Assembly: GCA_021018815.1 (NCBI GenBank) | Contig: JAITYX010000016.1 | Span: 6,959,001 to 7,023,000, forward strand | Source of the DNA: Talinum fruticosum | Taxonomy: Eukaryota; Streptophyta; Magnoliopsida; Caryophyllales; Talinaceae | Length of the DNA: 64,000 bases | Reading direction: 5' to 3' | Shown: positions 38,385-50,077 of the stretch, piece after piece | How the letters are laid out: each line of letters opens with the position of its first letter | How positions within the stretch are numbered: position 1 is the stretch's first letter | The notes under the pieces: model-generated | Database searches by the model: none | Seen by the model: only the letters and a program-made list of their open reading frames with translations | What the model was told of the DNA's origin: nothing | Program-made: the position numbers and the translations under genes

Positions 38385-39686
38385 TCAATTATCCGGTAAA
38401 AACCTAGTAAACTCTTCCAGCAGATCTGGATGATCCTCAAAGAGTTGTGAAACCTGTATTAAAGATGGAAAAAATGTCTAAGAAATAAGATCCAAGTAGT
38501 ATTTTCTGAAAGATCATTGGATTGTGGTGATATGGCATCAAATAGACATGGCTGGTTGAGGAAAATAGAAAAACTAGAACTTACCTCATCACAAAGTTCA
38601 TTGATGTTTCTATGCTCGTTACTGTACATGCTTAATATGTCCAGAAAAGATTCATACACTTGATCTTCACTTTGAAAACGTTTCTGCAAGGGACAAAAGA
38701 AGCCATTATAATAGGATGCTCAACAATCCACGAAACCTGCAAAAGATATAAATCCATCACCTTTATCTTGTTGACAAAGTTGAAAGCCTCTTCAAACTCC
38801 GCCGCCTCCTTTGGTGGTGGTTCCACTTCCTCGTCATCTATGGTGATTTCATAACCCTTCGGTAAAAAGGTATTGAATCCATAAATAAGATTGCTATGCC
38901 CTTTGAACAATTCCTTGACCCGCTCTGTGGCACCCTCTATGTCAATTCTGCATTTGAGAAGGAATTATGCACCTCAAACATCTTAAAGTTTCAAGACTCA
39001 AGGAAAACTCTAAGATACATTATGCCAAGTATCTACACCCATTCTACGTACACCAACAATAACTCTCAGTGAGGGTCGTAGTTGCGTGGAACTGAGGAGA
39101 TACAAATATAATAGGTCACAAGTATGGCGGCTCAATCTATAATGGAGGGGCGAAAAATCAATTACATTTAACATGGTTCTCAATGGTAAATTTGACATAC
39201 ACCATCAAACAAAAGAATTACCTTTCAGCCTCGAAATCTGTCATGACCTCAAGGAACTGGGCAAATTTTTCTCTTTGATCCTGAAACATCTCCTGCACTT
39301 CTTTCAGATATTGAAGGGCATCATCAGCTGTCAACTTCTGTCCTCCACCACCACCCACCTCTGTATTCTGAGGTAAAAAAATAGTAATATATAAGAATAT
39401 ATGTGCAAAAATCGAAAGCAAAGCCCATCATAACAATATCCGTTGCTAGCCCATAGCATAGATTCCTACTATCAGAAACCTTTTCACCGAATAGAGAATC
39501 TTCACTAACGTATAAAGCATGGAGACAGATTTTGATTCTTGCAATTTCGTTATTACCCGAATAGCTTTGACGTACCTCCGTATTATCGGCGGCCGTAGAG
39601 ATCCACTCCCACTCACCCATTCTCTCTGTCACGTCTGGCGTGTCATCGGTGGCCGAAGAGATCACCTCCCACACCCACACTCCCAT
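38385..39686 (-). CDS. Truncated SIN3-related protein with PAH1 and PAH2 only, 5-exon model
   Basis: Proposed exons: 39686-39576, 39367-39222, 38947-38761, 38683-38585, 38453-38385, 203 aa. Exons 2-5 and their introns match SNL exons 2-5 located about 5.5 kb downstream in transcript sense, so this is a DNA-level copy and not a retrocopy. All joins are in phase and no internal stop occurs. A TGA follows FTRFLPDN at the end of PAH2, so PAH3, the deacetylase-binding domain and the C-terminal domain are absent. Exon 1 is unrelated to SNL: it has a real ATG, encodes two copies of a roughly 19-residue repeat ([10 protein letters not shown] / ISTAADNTE) and ends at a strong GAG|GTACGT donor. Small PAH-only proteins exist in Arabidopsis. 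It could instead be an untranscribed fragment whose frame survives because it is young. Confidence 0.5.
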
Positions 39687-39690
39687 TCTC
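39576..39690 (-). repeat. Two-copy tandem repeat of about 57 bp in exon 1 of the PAH-only locus
   Basis: The plus-strand motif TCGGCGGCCGTAGAGATC near 39588 recurs as TCGGTGGCCGAAGAGATC near 39645, each followed by a related CCCATTCTCT stretch. The two units encode the repeated peptide described for the PAH-only gene model. Confidence 0.7.
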
Positions 39691-42173
39691 TCGCTTGTAC
39701 CGGTAAAATCACGGATGACTCCGGACCGACCTTAACACCTGTTCCGGGCCCAAAATAATTGCACAGTCAACCTAGAAAACTTACCAAACGGGCAGCGCAT
39801 TGGTCTAATTAACGCTTCAAAGCTTCTTTATATTAGCTGAATTAATGCTCAATTTTGATGTAAATTGTCGATGTGGGACTTGAGAATTTTTAGTGCCGTA
39901 AAAGAACACTGCACTTGGCTATTGTTTTTTTAATTCAAAAAATCATACATATTTTATTTATTTATTTATCTTGTTTGTTCTTGTGATATCTTCTCCTTCC
40001 TTGTCCCACACATTAGCAATGGTCTCCTGTATGACTACTTGTCAGTGTCACGTAATGACCAAACTCTAATACGAGAAACTATGGTTGAAATTTTTAAGCC
40101 TTTCTGATAAAAATAATATAAAAAATAACTATCAAATTTATTATTTTAAAAAATAGAGGAGACATCATATTTTCGAACATAACATGCTCTTTTTCTTTAT
40201 TCAACCCATTAGAGATCCCACAAATAACAATAAGGCCCTCGCTGAGCTGAAACCCCTTCAAACTCCAATCAACGGATTTTCAAGGTTTAAGCATAAATTA
40301 CCAAAGACAACAGGTGACAATCAGTTTTTTTTCCTTTTCTGGATAAATTATAGAGTATCCAGATGGAGAATCTTCGATAGCATATGAAATTCAAGCTGGG
40401 AGAAAAAGATTTTGATGCTCTGATATCCCTCCAAGTGGGAAATAGAATCATTAGTAAAAGTAGCACATTCAAAATGGAGAGGGAAAATGAAAGATAAAAA
40501 CTAACTAAAAATAAAATGCTTTTTTAATGAAAAGAGAAGGCAACAAAAGCAATTATCAATAGTCAACGAGATTTAGGTGAACCAACAAAGTGTTTGGCTT
40601 CGGTGGTGGAGGCATTACTCTGGTCAAGAGAAGACAAGCTCAAATCCCGATAAGTGCACTTGTTGGAAGTACTTTTACCTCCAAAAAGCTTGAATCAAAA
40701 GATATTATATCCTTGATCAAACTCAAAAAAACAAAAAAGAAGATTTGGGTGAGACCAGCTCGACTGTCTGTTGCTAGATGCTGATTTGCAATCTCATATA
40801 CAATGCAATTCAGTGAACCAAGCACCTTGTTCTGCTTATTCTTCATAGCTAATTCATACCACCACACAACTAGGGGAACACAGTTCCAACATTTTGCCAC
40901 TCTAAAATTTACACGTTTACACAGTAAATTTCCTAGTCAATGCCTTATGCCTGTATGGAAATACTAGTGAACCAACCTAATTCAGGCAACAAGTCAGTGC
41001 CGTACAATCACAAAGTAAATGACCACCATTTTTCATCTTCTTGTCACTCATATTGTTGATCCGCACTTGAAGTGGGCTTCTCCTTACTCCTACATCCAGT
41101 GCCCGGAACGATCTGATAATCCAATAGTTTTGTGCCAGTCAACGATTTCATCATGAGCATCCGTACCACACCCTCCTGTCTTCCATTCATTTTACTTCAA
41201 AATCAGCTTCATATTTGGCCTTGGATGGCATGCTTGACCTAGGCGTCTGTACTTGGTCCTTATTTTTAGAGCATTTAGGCCCCGTTTGGCTGGGTAAAAG
41301 TGGAATAAAACTTAATGTTTGAGGTTTCAAGTTCCTTTTTATTTGTCCGGTAGGGGTATTTTAAAGGTGGAATTTGAAATTTAAATGTTTCAAGTTCTCC
41401 TCAAAACAAAGGAATTTGAACTCCCATCTAGGAGAGGTATCAATTCTCCATCATCCAGGAATTACATTATAATTATTAAAAAAAAAAAGAAAAATAACAT
41501 AATATTAATTATTTTGTCAAATCTTTTTAATTCACTTCCATTGTGATTATCACATCCATGAACCCTAGCTGTGATAAAGAAACCCCTCACGTTTTCCCAT
41601 TGCTGCACTGCTAAACCGAACCGTCGGTGTCCACCGTCCGCCTTTCGCTCGACACCGGCTTCGACCCACCTACCGTTGAGACGTAAAGTAAGTATATCTC
41701 GACCCACCCTCTGGACACCATTGTTTTACTTTTGATGCACTACTATTGATTTTGTTTTGCTTTTGTATCCCAAAATTGCTACAAAATTTGCTGCACTACT
41801 ATTGCTTTTGTATACCAATATGACTTCTGCACCAGAATTGTGATAGTTACATGCCCACAATACCCCTATAGTTCCCAGAATTGAACTATATAGTGATATT
41901 ATTACCCCTATGGTTACCAAAATTGATACGAATTTACTAAACTACATAATGATATTACCCAAGGGGTTTTACTTTTGTAATATAACAGCAAAAGGGGTGT
42001 TCACCAATAGTAGTGCAGAATTGTGGTAATTTTACTAGGTTTAGGATGATATTACATTATATAATTCCCATAATGATCTGATAATCCAATAGTTTTGTGC
42101 CCGTCAACGATTTCATCATGAGCATCCGTACCACACCCTCCTGTCTTCCATTCATTGTACTTCAAAATCAGCT
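39691..42173. other. Spacer with fragments of the duplicated gene and small repeats
   Basis: No complete gene is seen. 41105-41275 is a diverged third copy of the terminal exon region of the unknown duplicated gene, matching about 42072-42245. At 41276 the sequence GGCCCCGTTTGGC resembles a common plant MITE end. Between 41735 and 42020 the motif TGCACTACTATTG occurs twice directly and once inverted, suggesting a small inverted-repeat element. Confidence 0.5.
41105..41275 (-). pseudogene. Terminal-exon fragment of the unknown duplicated gene (third copy)
   Basis: This stretch aligns by eye to 42072-42245 with a few substitutions and single-base indels, then breaks off at the MITE-like sequence at 41276. 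Only the last coding segment and 3' flank are present, so it cannot encode a complete product. Confidence 0.6.
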
Positions 42174-43646
42174 TCATAATTTGGCCTTAGATGGCATGCT
42201 TGACCTCGGCGCCTGTACTTGGTCCTGTATTCTTAGAGCATTTTAGCTCCTTTTCAAGCTGAGCTACCTTAGTCTCCAACTCCTGTATTCTTTCCTCTTG
42301 TGAATCAGCCTTGCTGTCTTGCCGCGACCGTGTGACAACATCTATAACTGGACCCGCCCCTACAAGTGAAACAATGTTCCAACAACCCAGAATATATTTG
42401 AGTTGGTTAATAATTAAACCACAATACATTAGACTTCAGTTGTTCATTTTACCTACTTTATCCATGTATAAATTTTATTTAGGTAAGATGGTGCACCTAT
42501 GGGCTCCATCACTCATGGGGGCACCCCCTACTAAGAGAAGGGATTTTCTTTTTTCGAGAAGGGGAGGGGGTTTCCTTCCACCCAAGTGCCCCTACCAGGA
42601 ACAGGATATTTGAAGTAAAGACATTTACGAGTACTCCTTAGTGCCATCAATGTGATTAAGTGACGTTAATGATCTTCATGCCATTAGCAATGGAACTTTT
42701 TGCTCTGCAGCCTTCGTTTTCATAAACAGCTGCAATGTCGCAAAGCAAGGGTAAATCGATAATTTGGACATTGCTTTCGACATTGAAATGGGCACGTTCC
42801 CACAGGAACTTGTAAATGGAAGTCGGGACTAGATCTTTGGGTCTTTCCCTAAGGTTTGGCATTGGAAGAGTTTCAAGAATGAAAGCAATTTATTAGTTTG
42901 ATTATTTCAAGGAGCCCCTTTCCCCTACTGGTTCACAAAATCACATTCGGACAACACGTCATCTTTGCCCCCTTCCACTCGTAAAGAAAAAGGGAGCATA
43001 TGTAAAACAAGAATCCTTTACTATAGTCATGCAAATTGGTAGTCATAAGACTGCACTAAGTTATGGATTTTCTTCACATTGTTGGAAGATAAGATTTTAG
43101 AAGTTCCAATTTCACTTTTTACCTAATCATAAGAAGTTAAAATGCCAACCAAAGAAGGTTTCATAATTTCTTCAGTTGCCCAATAAGAAACAAAATTAGA
43201 TAGTTTCTTTGACGAATAGTTTACTCCCTACATCAAAATCAATTGCACAATTGCTAGGAATCAACAAACCTAACCAAATGATCCATGAAAAAATAATAAT
43301 CAAACCGACAACAAAAGCACCGAAATTCCACCGAAGATGAGCAATTTAGGGAAAATCATACAAGAGATAAAGAGTAATGATGTGTTATACCATAGCATCG
43401 GGCGAGATAAAGAGCACTATTTTTGGTGAAGTTCGTGGCGATCCGAGCGGCGTTAGACCGGACTTGATCGTCGGAAAAGTACTCGTGTAACTCACGCGTT
43501 TTGGTCCTAACAGACGACATCGATCTGATTGGTAGCTTCCCAACCAGCGCCATAGCCTTTCCGGCAAACCTCCGTCACCTGCGTTACGTCCGGCGTGTTG
43601 TGTTTCACGAAATCGTGGCTGAATTGATCCAGTCCCGGACACTCAT
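42174..43646 (-). CDS. Unrecognised gene, tandem copy 1 (three conserved segments)
   Basis: I do not recognise this family. The 5' segment (43646-43391) starts with ATG after a CT microsatellite and encodes MSVRDWINSA..., then SSVRTKTRELHEYFSDDQ and VRSNAARIATNFTKNSALYL, ending at a TATG|GTATAA donor. A middle segment (about 42862-42656) encodes RPKDLVPTSIYKFLWERAHF and NVQIIDLPLLCDIAAVYENE. The last segment (42359-42174, acceptor CTTGTAG) encodes a coiled coil, RIQELETKVAQLEKEL. Exact joining of the middle segment is uncertain. Indels at CTCG and in homopolymers break the frame differently in the two copies, which suggests consensus error over decay. The stop depends on an A-run (three in copy 2, four here): the coiled-coil frame of copy 2 would end at 42174, this copy's own frame at 42187. 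Confidence 0.45.
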
Positions 43647-43647
43647 T

Positions 43648-43684
<37 letters not shown>
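43647..43684. repeat. CT microsatellite upstream of the unknown gene, copy 1
   Basis: An interrupted CT run directly abuts the ATG at 43646 on the minus strand. Copy 2 has a shorter run at 48478-48500. Confidence 0.85.
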
Positions 43685-43685
<1 letters not shown>

Positions 43686-45930
43686 GGACACTTTGCTTGC
43701 CTGGGTGTGTTATGCCATATTGTCCTGTGCAAGCGCTATATATATTTTTTTGTCTTTTTAAAATTATATACCATCTACAATGCAAGCGCGTCGGACGAGA
43801 CGTGCCTAACGTAACGCGCGGAGCGAGATGCGTCGTCCCATAGTGGATGTGCGTTTTCCGAGGTGCGCGTGCGGCGCGGCTCTCGTCGCCTGGCTCAACC
43901 GTAACCCATTCTAGATGTCACGCGATAATTGGTTAAAAATTTACCGATTTTCTCTCTCTTTATGTGGACGTATTAATTACATATTGTAAATTTAAATTAT
44001 AATTAATTTTTTTACTCTCTCCCGTGGGCTGGCTTAATTCTCTCTCTCTCTGCTAATATTTTTTTTATGCACTCTCTCTCTCTCTCTCTGCTATAGATTA
44101 CAAAAATTTTAATTGAATTAAATAAACATTGCTATTAAATTGTTCCTATCAAAAAATATTGTTATTAAATTATTTAAAAGTTACAGAAACTAAAATTTTA
44201 ATATTATCGTCTCTCATTTTTATTTAATAAAAATTTTAATATTATTATATCAAAAAATCGCAACCTAAAACAATAAATTTACGCGTTATATAATTGTAAT
44301 AACATTACTATTATTATTATTATTATGTATTTTTTATTTAATAAAATTTTTATTATTATTGCATCATTTGTTAAAAAAATTTACAACCTAAAATAATCAA
44401 TTTAATCTTCATATTGCACCGAATTATTTTTTTATATATTATAAAGATAAATAATAATATAAAATAAAATATATAAATTAATTAAATATGTTGATGAGTA
44501 TGCTCCATTATGATTATTTAAATAGGTGAGCCTTGTTGGTGAGCCTTACACTCGTGGAAGTAAGGATTTAAGAGAGATAAAATGTAGACTTTTTGCTGAT
44601 GTATTAATGTAGGCCTCCACCGGGTGAGCCTAAATCGAGCTCACCCACCGGAGATGTTTAAGGGCCTTGTAAGTCATGCCACATCAGCATTCAAGTCGGC
44701 GCGCCTTCTTAAGACCGAATGCTAGAGCTTCTCCAAGCATTGGGCGTGTAAGGAGGGTGAAGCTGATGTGGCACGTGTTACGAAAACTCGAGCGAATTGC
44801 AATGCAAGAGAGATGGAGCGAGGCGCACGTCGTGTCTCGGGGCGAGCGACCGCTCGTTCATGGACTTTTCTCGGCCGCATGGACAACTTTTTTCAGTTTT
44901 TTTTTTCGTGTTTTAATTTGGGTTGGTGGAAGACCCTCCCCCAACTCATTTAATTAGGAGAGAAGCATGCTGTGAATTAATAAAAATGCAATTAACTTCT
45001 GCTGGGGAAATGAGGAGCTAGGAAAATGAAATTGGACATTAATATTGCTACTAATTAGTTAGTAATTAATTGGAAATGCAACCTCTCTCTCTCAAAATAA
45101 ATACATTGATATTGCTATTAAATTTTTTTATAAAGAGAGACTATTAATATTTTAATACTATTATTATTGTATAAAAATAAATAATTATTATTTTAATATT
45201 ATTATCATTTAATATTTTTTTGTCTTTGTTAAAAAAATTTTATAACGATAATTTTTTAAAACACTTACTTTTATATACTTATTTTGGTATTTTTACTCCA
45301 TCAACACCTATCAATTTCACAAGTATCTTTTTTATTTAATTTAATTTTAAATATAATTGCATCACTTGTTTAAAAAATTTTCATAACCTTCGTATCAAAA
45401 AAAAAATCATAACCTAAATTAATAATTCAATCTTCATAGTGTGCTAAATATTTTTTTATAATTGTAAAAATAAATAATAATGCAAAATATAAGATATGAA
45501 AATAATTAAATATGTTGATGAGTAGGTCGCATGAAAATTATTTAAATAGGTGAGCCTTATTGGTGAGTCTTCCATTGTGCAAGTAAGGATTTACAAGAAA
45601 GAAAAAGCAAACCATTTACTGATGTGTCAAGTAGACCCCATCTGGGTGAGCCTAAAATAGGCTTACCCACTGGAGATTAGGCCTTCATCATCCTTTATTA
45701 GCTAATTAGTTATTCTCTCTCTCTCTTGTATTAGTTCGGTAAAATCTGAGGAGGAGATACAAAAGTATAATTGCTAACAATAGAATCCTCTAAGTTTAAC
45801 TATAGAAAGTGAGATAAATTTACTAAGCACTCGCTAAAATAGCTACTTATATTTAACCATGTTAATAATGAAAAACGTTAAAAGATTAAAACTAGTTTGT
45901 TTACTTCAAAATCTTTTTTCACATTTATTC
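43685..45930. other. Non-coding part of tandem unit 1
   Basis: A GC-rich, CpG-rich stretch (43780-43930) upstream of the unknown gene is followed by AT-rich DNA. Two diverged copies of a roughly 270-base block (about 44400-44670 and 45420-45690) each end in a GTGAGCC...GGCTCAC palindrome. A fold-back with GCCACATCAGC near 44680 and GCTGATGTGGC near 44762 lies between. Reading frames here are chance. Confidence 0.5.
44618..44652. repeat. GTGAGCC palindrome, copy 1 of 4
   Basis: CCGGGTGAGCC is followed nine bases later by GCTCACCCACCGG, a near-perfect hairpin. The same structure is at about 45640-45672, 50520-50552 and 54735-54764, two per tandem unit. It ends in CACCGGAGATG, a motif found at the ends of some plant MITEs. 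Confidence 0.7.
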
Positions 45931-46441
45931 CTTAATTTAAAAAAATAAACACGCCTCGCAAGCCTAAACTTACAAAAACCTGAAGCCCATCCCTTTGCAC
46001 TTTCCAAGGAGTGAAGCCCAACCCATCCAAAAACCCTCCGATGCATCTCGGAGGGCTTTTTTTTGTCTTTTTTCCCTATTTTCCTGTCTTCCCCGCCGCC
46101 TTCCTTTTTCATTTGCCTCTGTCTTTGTTAGACTATGAGTAAGTCGGTTAGTTGCCTTGACTTTTAATATGTGCTATTTTTTTCTTTTTTCTACTTGCTT
46201 TTTAGTGAAAATCATAAGCTAATTCATTGTGTTATCATAACCTAAAACTCTTTGAGATATTTTCCGTAGTTACAATGATATTTACTACTTATTTGATGTC
46301 ATCATCTAATTTATTCGACCAAAATTATTACTTGGTAATATTTTTCAAGCATTTTTGGTAAGTGCACCTCGTTTCAAAAAACCCGGCCCCGAGCCTCAAG
46401 ACCCTTTGCGCTTTTGTGCGCCTTAAGCTTTTTAAACTAAA
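45931..46441. mobile_element. hAT-like MITE, older copy in unit 1
   Basis: Ends CTTAATTTAAAAAAA and GCTTTTTAAACTAAA match the ends of the younger element at 60822. Flanks ATTTATTC (45923-45930) and ATTTATAC (46442-46449) form an 8-bp target duplication with one mismatch. Interior motifs such as GTGCGCCTTAAGC are shared with the other copies. Confidence 0.75.
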
Positions 46442-47018
46442 ATTTATACAAATTTTCGTTAAAGTTTCCTCCCCATATGAATCAAATTCAACGTTCTTAC
46501 CAATGGCCTATTTTATTACTGTTTCAATTGGGGTAAGTAAATCTTATATCTCGCTCCTTACGTTAGGAATATGATTCAATTTAAATCTCGTTGAGAATCT
46601 TAGTTGAATTCTTTTCACCATTTGACATGTAATTCACTCTTAACATTCTTATTTTTTTCATCTCTTATCAACAATTTAAATGTCCGATTCAATAAAAATG
46701 TAAAGGTTATCTTGAGTTGGGCTTTCAAATTTCTCTTCACCGTTAACGTAAGATTTAATTTTATTACAAGTTTTGCCCGCTTTCTAAGTTGAATATTTTC
46801 CCATTGGGTGCTTTGTACTATATTTTTATGGTCAATGAAAAAATAAACTCTAAGTCATGACTCAAAATAAGGGACATCATATTTTCAAATGAGATAACTG
46901 TAAAATCGAAGCGTCCGTTCGAAGTTACATGAAAAACAAATAAAATTAGCATATATAATATAAATGAACAGAAATGAACGTAACAATTAACGTAAAAGAG
47001 CATAAAAAAATAAAAAAA

Positions 47019-48477
47019 TTGGCCTTAGATGGCATGCTTGACCTAGGCGCCTGTACTTGGTCCTGTATTCTTAGAGCATTTAGCTCCTTTTCAAGCCGAG
47101 CTACCCTAGTCTCCAACTCCCGTATTCTTTCCTCTTGTGAATCGGCCTTGCTGTCTTGCGGCAACCGTGTGACAAGCATCTATAACTGGACCCGCCCTAC
47201 AAGTGAAACAATGTTCCAACAACCCGAATATATTTGAGTTAGTTAATAATTAAACCACAATACATGAGACTTCGGTTGTTCATTTTCCCTACTTTATCCA
47301 TGTATAAATTTTATTTAGGTAAGATGGTGCACCTATGGGCTCCATCACTCATGGGGCACCCCTACTAAGAGAAGGGATTTTCTTTTTTCGAGAAGGGGAG
47401 GGGGTTTCCTTCCACCCAAGTGCCCTACCAGGAACGGATATTTGAAGTAAAGACATTTACAGTACTCCTTAGTGCCATCAATGTGATTAAGTGACGTTAA
47501 TGATCTTCATGCCATTAGCAATGGAACTTTTTGCTTTGCAGCCTTTGTTTTCATAAACAGCTGCAATGTCGCAAGCAAGGGTAAATCGATAATTTGGACA
47601 TTGCTTTCGACATTGAAATGGGCACGTTCCCACAGGAACTTGTAAATGGAAGTCGGGACTAGATCTTTGGGTCTTTCCCTAAGGTTTGGCATTGGAAGAG
47701 TTTCAAGAATGAAAGCAATTTATTAGTTTGATTATTTCAAGGAGCCCCTTTCCCCTACTCGGTTCACAAAATCACATTCGGACAACACGTCATCTTTGCC
47801 CCCTTCCATCGTAAAGAAAAAGGGAGCATATGTAAACCAAGAATCCTTTACTATAGTCATGCAAATTGGTAGTCATAAGACCGCACTAAGTTATGGATTT
47901 TCTTCACATTGTTGGAAGATAAGATTTTAGAAGTTCCGATTTCACTTTTTACCTAATCATAAGAAGTTAAAATGCCAACCAAAGAAGGTTTCATAATTTC
48001 TTCGATTGCCCAATAAGAAACAAAATTAGATAGTTTCTTTGACGAATAGTTTACTCCCTACATCAAAATCAATTGCACAATTGCTAGGAATCAACAAACC
48101 TAACCAAATGATCCATGAAAAAATAATAATCAAACCGACAACAAAAGCACCGAAATTCCACCGAAGATGAGCAATTTAGGGAAAATCATACAAGAGATAA
48201 AGAGTAATGATGTGTTATACCATAGCATCGGGCGAGATAAAGAGCACTATTTTTGGTGACGTTCGTGGCGATCCGAGCGGCGTTAGACCGGACTTGATCG
48301 TCGGAAAAGTACTCGTCTAACTCACGCGTTTTGGTCCTAACAGCGACATCGATCCGATTGGTAGCTTCCCAGCCAGCGCCATAGCCTTTCCAGGCAAACC
48401 TCCGTCACCTGCGTTACGTCCGGCGTGTTGTGTTTCACGAAATCCGTGGCTGAATTGATCCAGTCCCGGACACTCAT
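47019..48477 (-). CDS. Unrecognised gene, tandem copy 2
   Basis: Same three segments as copy 1: 5' segment 48477-48221, middle about 47700-47500 and coiled-coil segment about 47193-47019. The terminal segment runs straight into the end of unit 1, so the normal stop and 3' UTR are lost and the last codons are replaced by unit 1 DNA. In this copy the coiled coil continues as LEKELNALRIQDQVQAPRSS, which fits the heptad pattern better than copy 1. The middle segment has one A fewer than copy 1 (GTCGCAAGC against GTCGCAAAGC), which shifts its frame. Function unknown. Confidence 0.4.
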
Positions 48478-48868
48478 TCTCTCTCTCTCTCTCTCTCTCT
48501 CGGACACTTTGCTTGCTCGGGTGTGTTATGCCATATTGTCCTGTGCAAGCGCTAATTTTATAAGGGCCTTGTAAAAAATTATATATATTCTTTTTTTTTT
48601 TGTCTTTTTAAAATTATATACCATCTACGATGCGAGCGCGTCGGACGAGATGCGTCGGACGAGGCGCGCTCGACATGGCGCGCGGAGCGAGACGCGTCGT
48701 CCCACAGCGTACGTGCGTCTTCCCGAGGTGCGTGTGCAGCCGCGGCTTCGACGCTCGACTCAACCGTAGCCTGTTCCAGATATCACTCGATAATTGGTTA
48801 AAAATTTACTCGATTTTCTCTCTCTTTATATGGACGTATTAATTACATATTGAAATTTCCCTTTTTTT
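48478..48868. other. Upstream region of unknown gene copy 2
   Basis: A CT microsatellite, then a GC-rich stretch with many CpG dinucleotides (48625-48780) like that in unit 1 at 43780-43930. It probably carries the promoter of the minus-strand gene. The frame read through it on the plus strand is not protein-like. Confidence 0.45.
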
Positions 48869-50077
48869 GGGAAATTTACAGTTAGGTGATTGTTCAATTT
48901 TCAATTACATGGTTGGTGATGCTTTTTACATTTAAATGCCAATCACCTCTCACGAGGCTTTAGCTGAGCCAAATCTTAGTAATATAAAAGACTATAATAC
49001 CCTCCCTCTCTCTTCTTCCCACTACCTGCCAACCACCCCTCTGCTCTGCCTCTCTCCTCCCCCTTCCTCTCTCTCTCTTTCCCTCTCTGTGAGTCTATCT
49101 CTCTCCTTCCCCCTCTCTATGCCTCTCTCTCTCTCCTCACCTCCTCTCTCTTATATATAAAAATAATTTTACATTTTATAATAAAAATATTTTTTGTTAT
49201 TAAAAACTTCTTTTATTATCATAATGTATTTTTTTATTATAAATAAATTTATTTATTTTTTGCACAAAAAATAATATATTTATTTTTTATCTAATTTTAA
49301 ATAAAATTTAAATTTTAAGTTTATTATTATAAAATTTAAGAAACTTCTTTTAGTATCGTTATGTATTTTTTATTATAAATAAATTTATTTATTTTTGTAA
49401 AAAAATAATATATTTATTTTTTTATCTTATTTTAAATAAAATTTAAATTTTAAGTTTATTATTATAAAATTTAAAATTTTAATTTTTTCTTATTTTAATT
49501 AAAATTTTTAACTGAAAAATATATAAATATTATTTAAATTCTAAACCTTAATTATTCAACTTGAAATATTAAATTAATAAATGTAAACATGAACAATCAT
49601 CCACGGTTAACAATGATGTTATTTTGAGATTAATTTTTATATTATCTAGGATTATTGTCATGAAATTTAAAAAATATAAAATTATTTTTTCGATTGAAAT
49701 TATTTTGACTAAAAAAATAAAAATATTATTTAAATTAATAAAATTAAAAATTTAAATTATTATAAATAAAAATTTTATGATAATAAAATTATTTTTATTT
49801 TAAAATGTAAAATTATTTTTACTTTTATTCGGAATTTACTTTTTTTTGTTTTTTTGTTTTCCAAAATTTACTTTTATATATAAGAGAGAGGGGGAGGAGA
49901 GAGAGAGACACATAGAGAGGGGAGGAGAGAGAGAGGAAGGGGAGGAGAGAGGGAGAGGGGCTGGCAGATAGTGGCAAGAAGAGAGAGGGTATTATTGTCT
50001 TTGACGGACTTGAATGTAAAAAGTCTCACTAAACATATAATTAAAAAATTAAAGTGGTGCCTGGCTGTAAATTTCCC
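48869..50077. mobile_element. Inverted-repeat element with CT-rich arms (Mutator-like MITE)
   Basis: Begins GGGAAATTTACAG and ends CTGTAAATTTCCC. The ends are inverted copies for at least 250 bases, running from a unique stretch into CT-rich sequence (GA-rich on the right) and then AT-rich sequence. Flanking T-runs (48862-48868 and 50078-50085) are the likely target duplication; unit 1 has a single T-run at the matching site. No transposase frame is present. Confidence 0.75.

Larger units (their letters stand above)
42181..47008. repeat. Tandem duplication, unit 1 (about 4.8 kb)
   Basis: Unit 1 and unit 2 (47019-56098) are near-identical in order and orientation: unknown gene, GC-rich upstream stretch, AT-rich repeats, GTGAGCC palindromes, a fold-back near 44690, a CTCTCT-flanked block and an old hAT-like MITE. 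The unit starts inside the terminal exon of the gene at TTGGCCTTAG, and unit 2 begins with the same bases right after unit 1 ends. Confidence 0.9.

Noticed and set aside
39218..39421. 67-residue frame covering exon 2 of the PAH-only locus with a hydrophobic start
   Set aside because: Its first codon is TTG, not ATG, and a stop lies just upstream. The hydrophobic residues are intron sequence before the CCTCAG acceptor.
44676..44957. 93-residue plus-strand frame, also present in part at 50621-50849
   Set aside because: It covers a fold-back and GC-rich repeat, the two copies do not keep the same frame, and no splice or family signal supports it.
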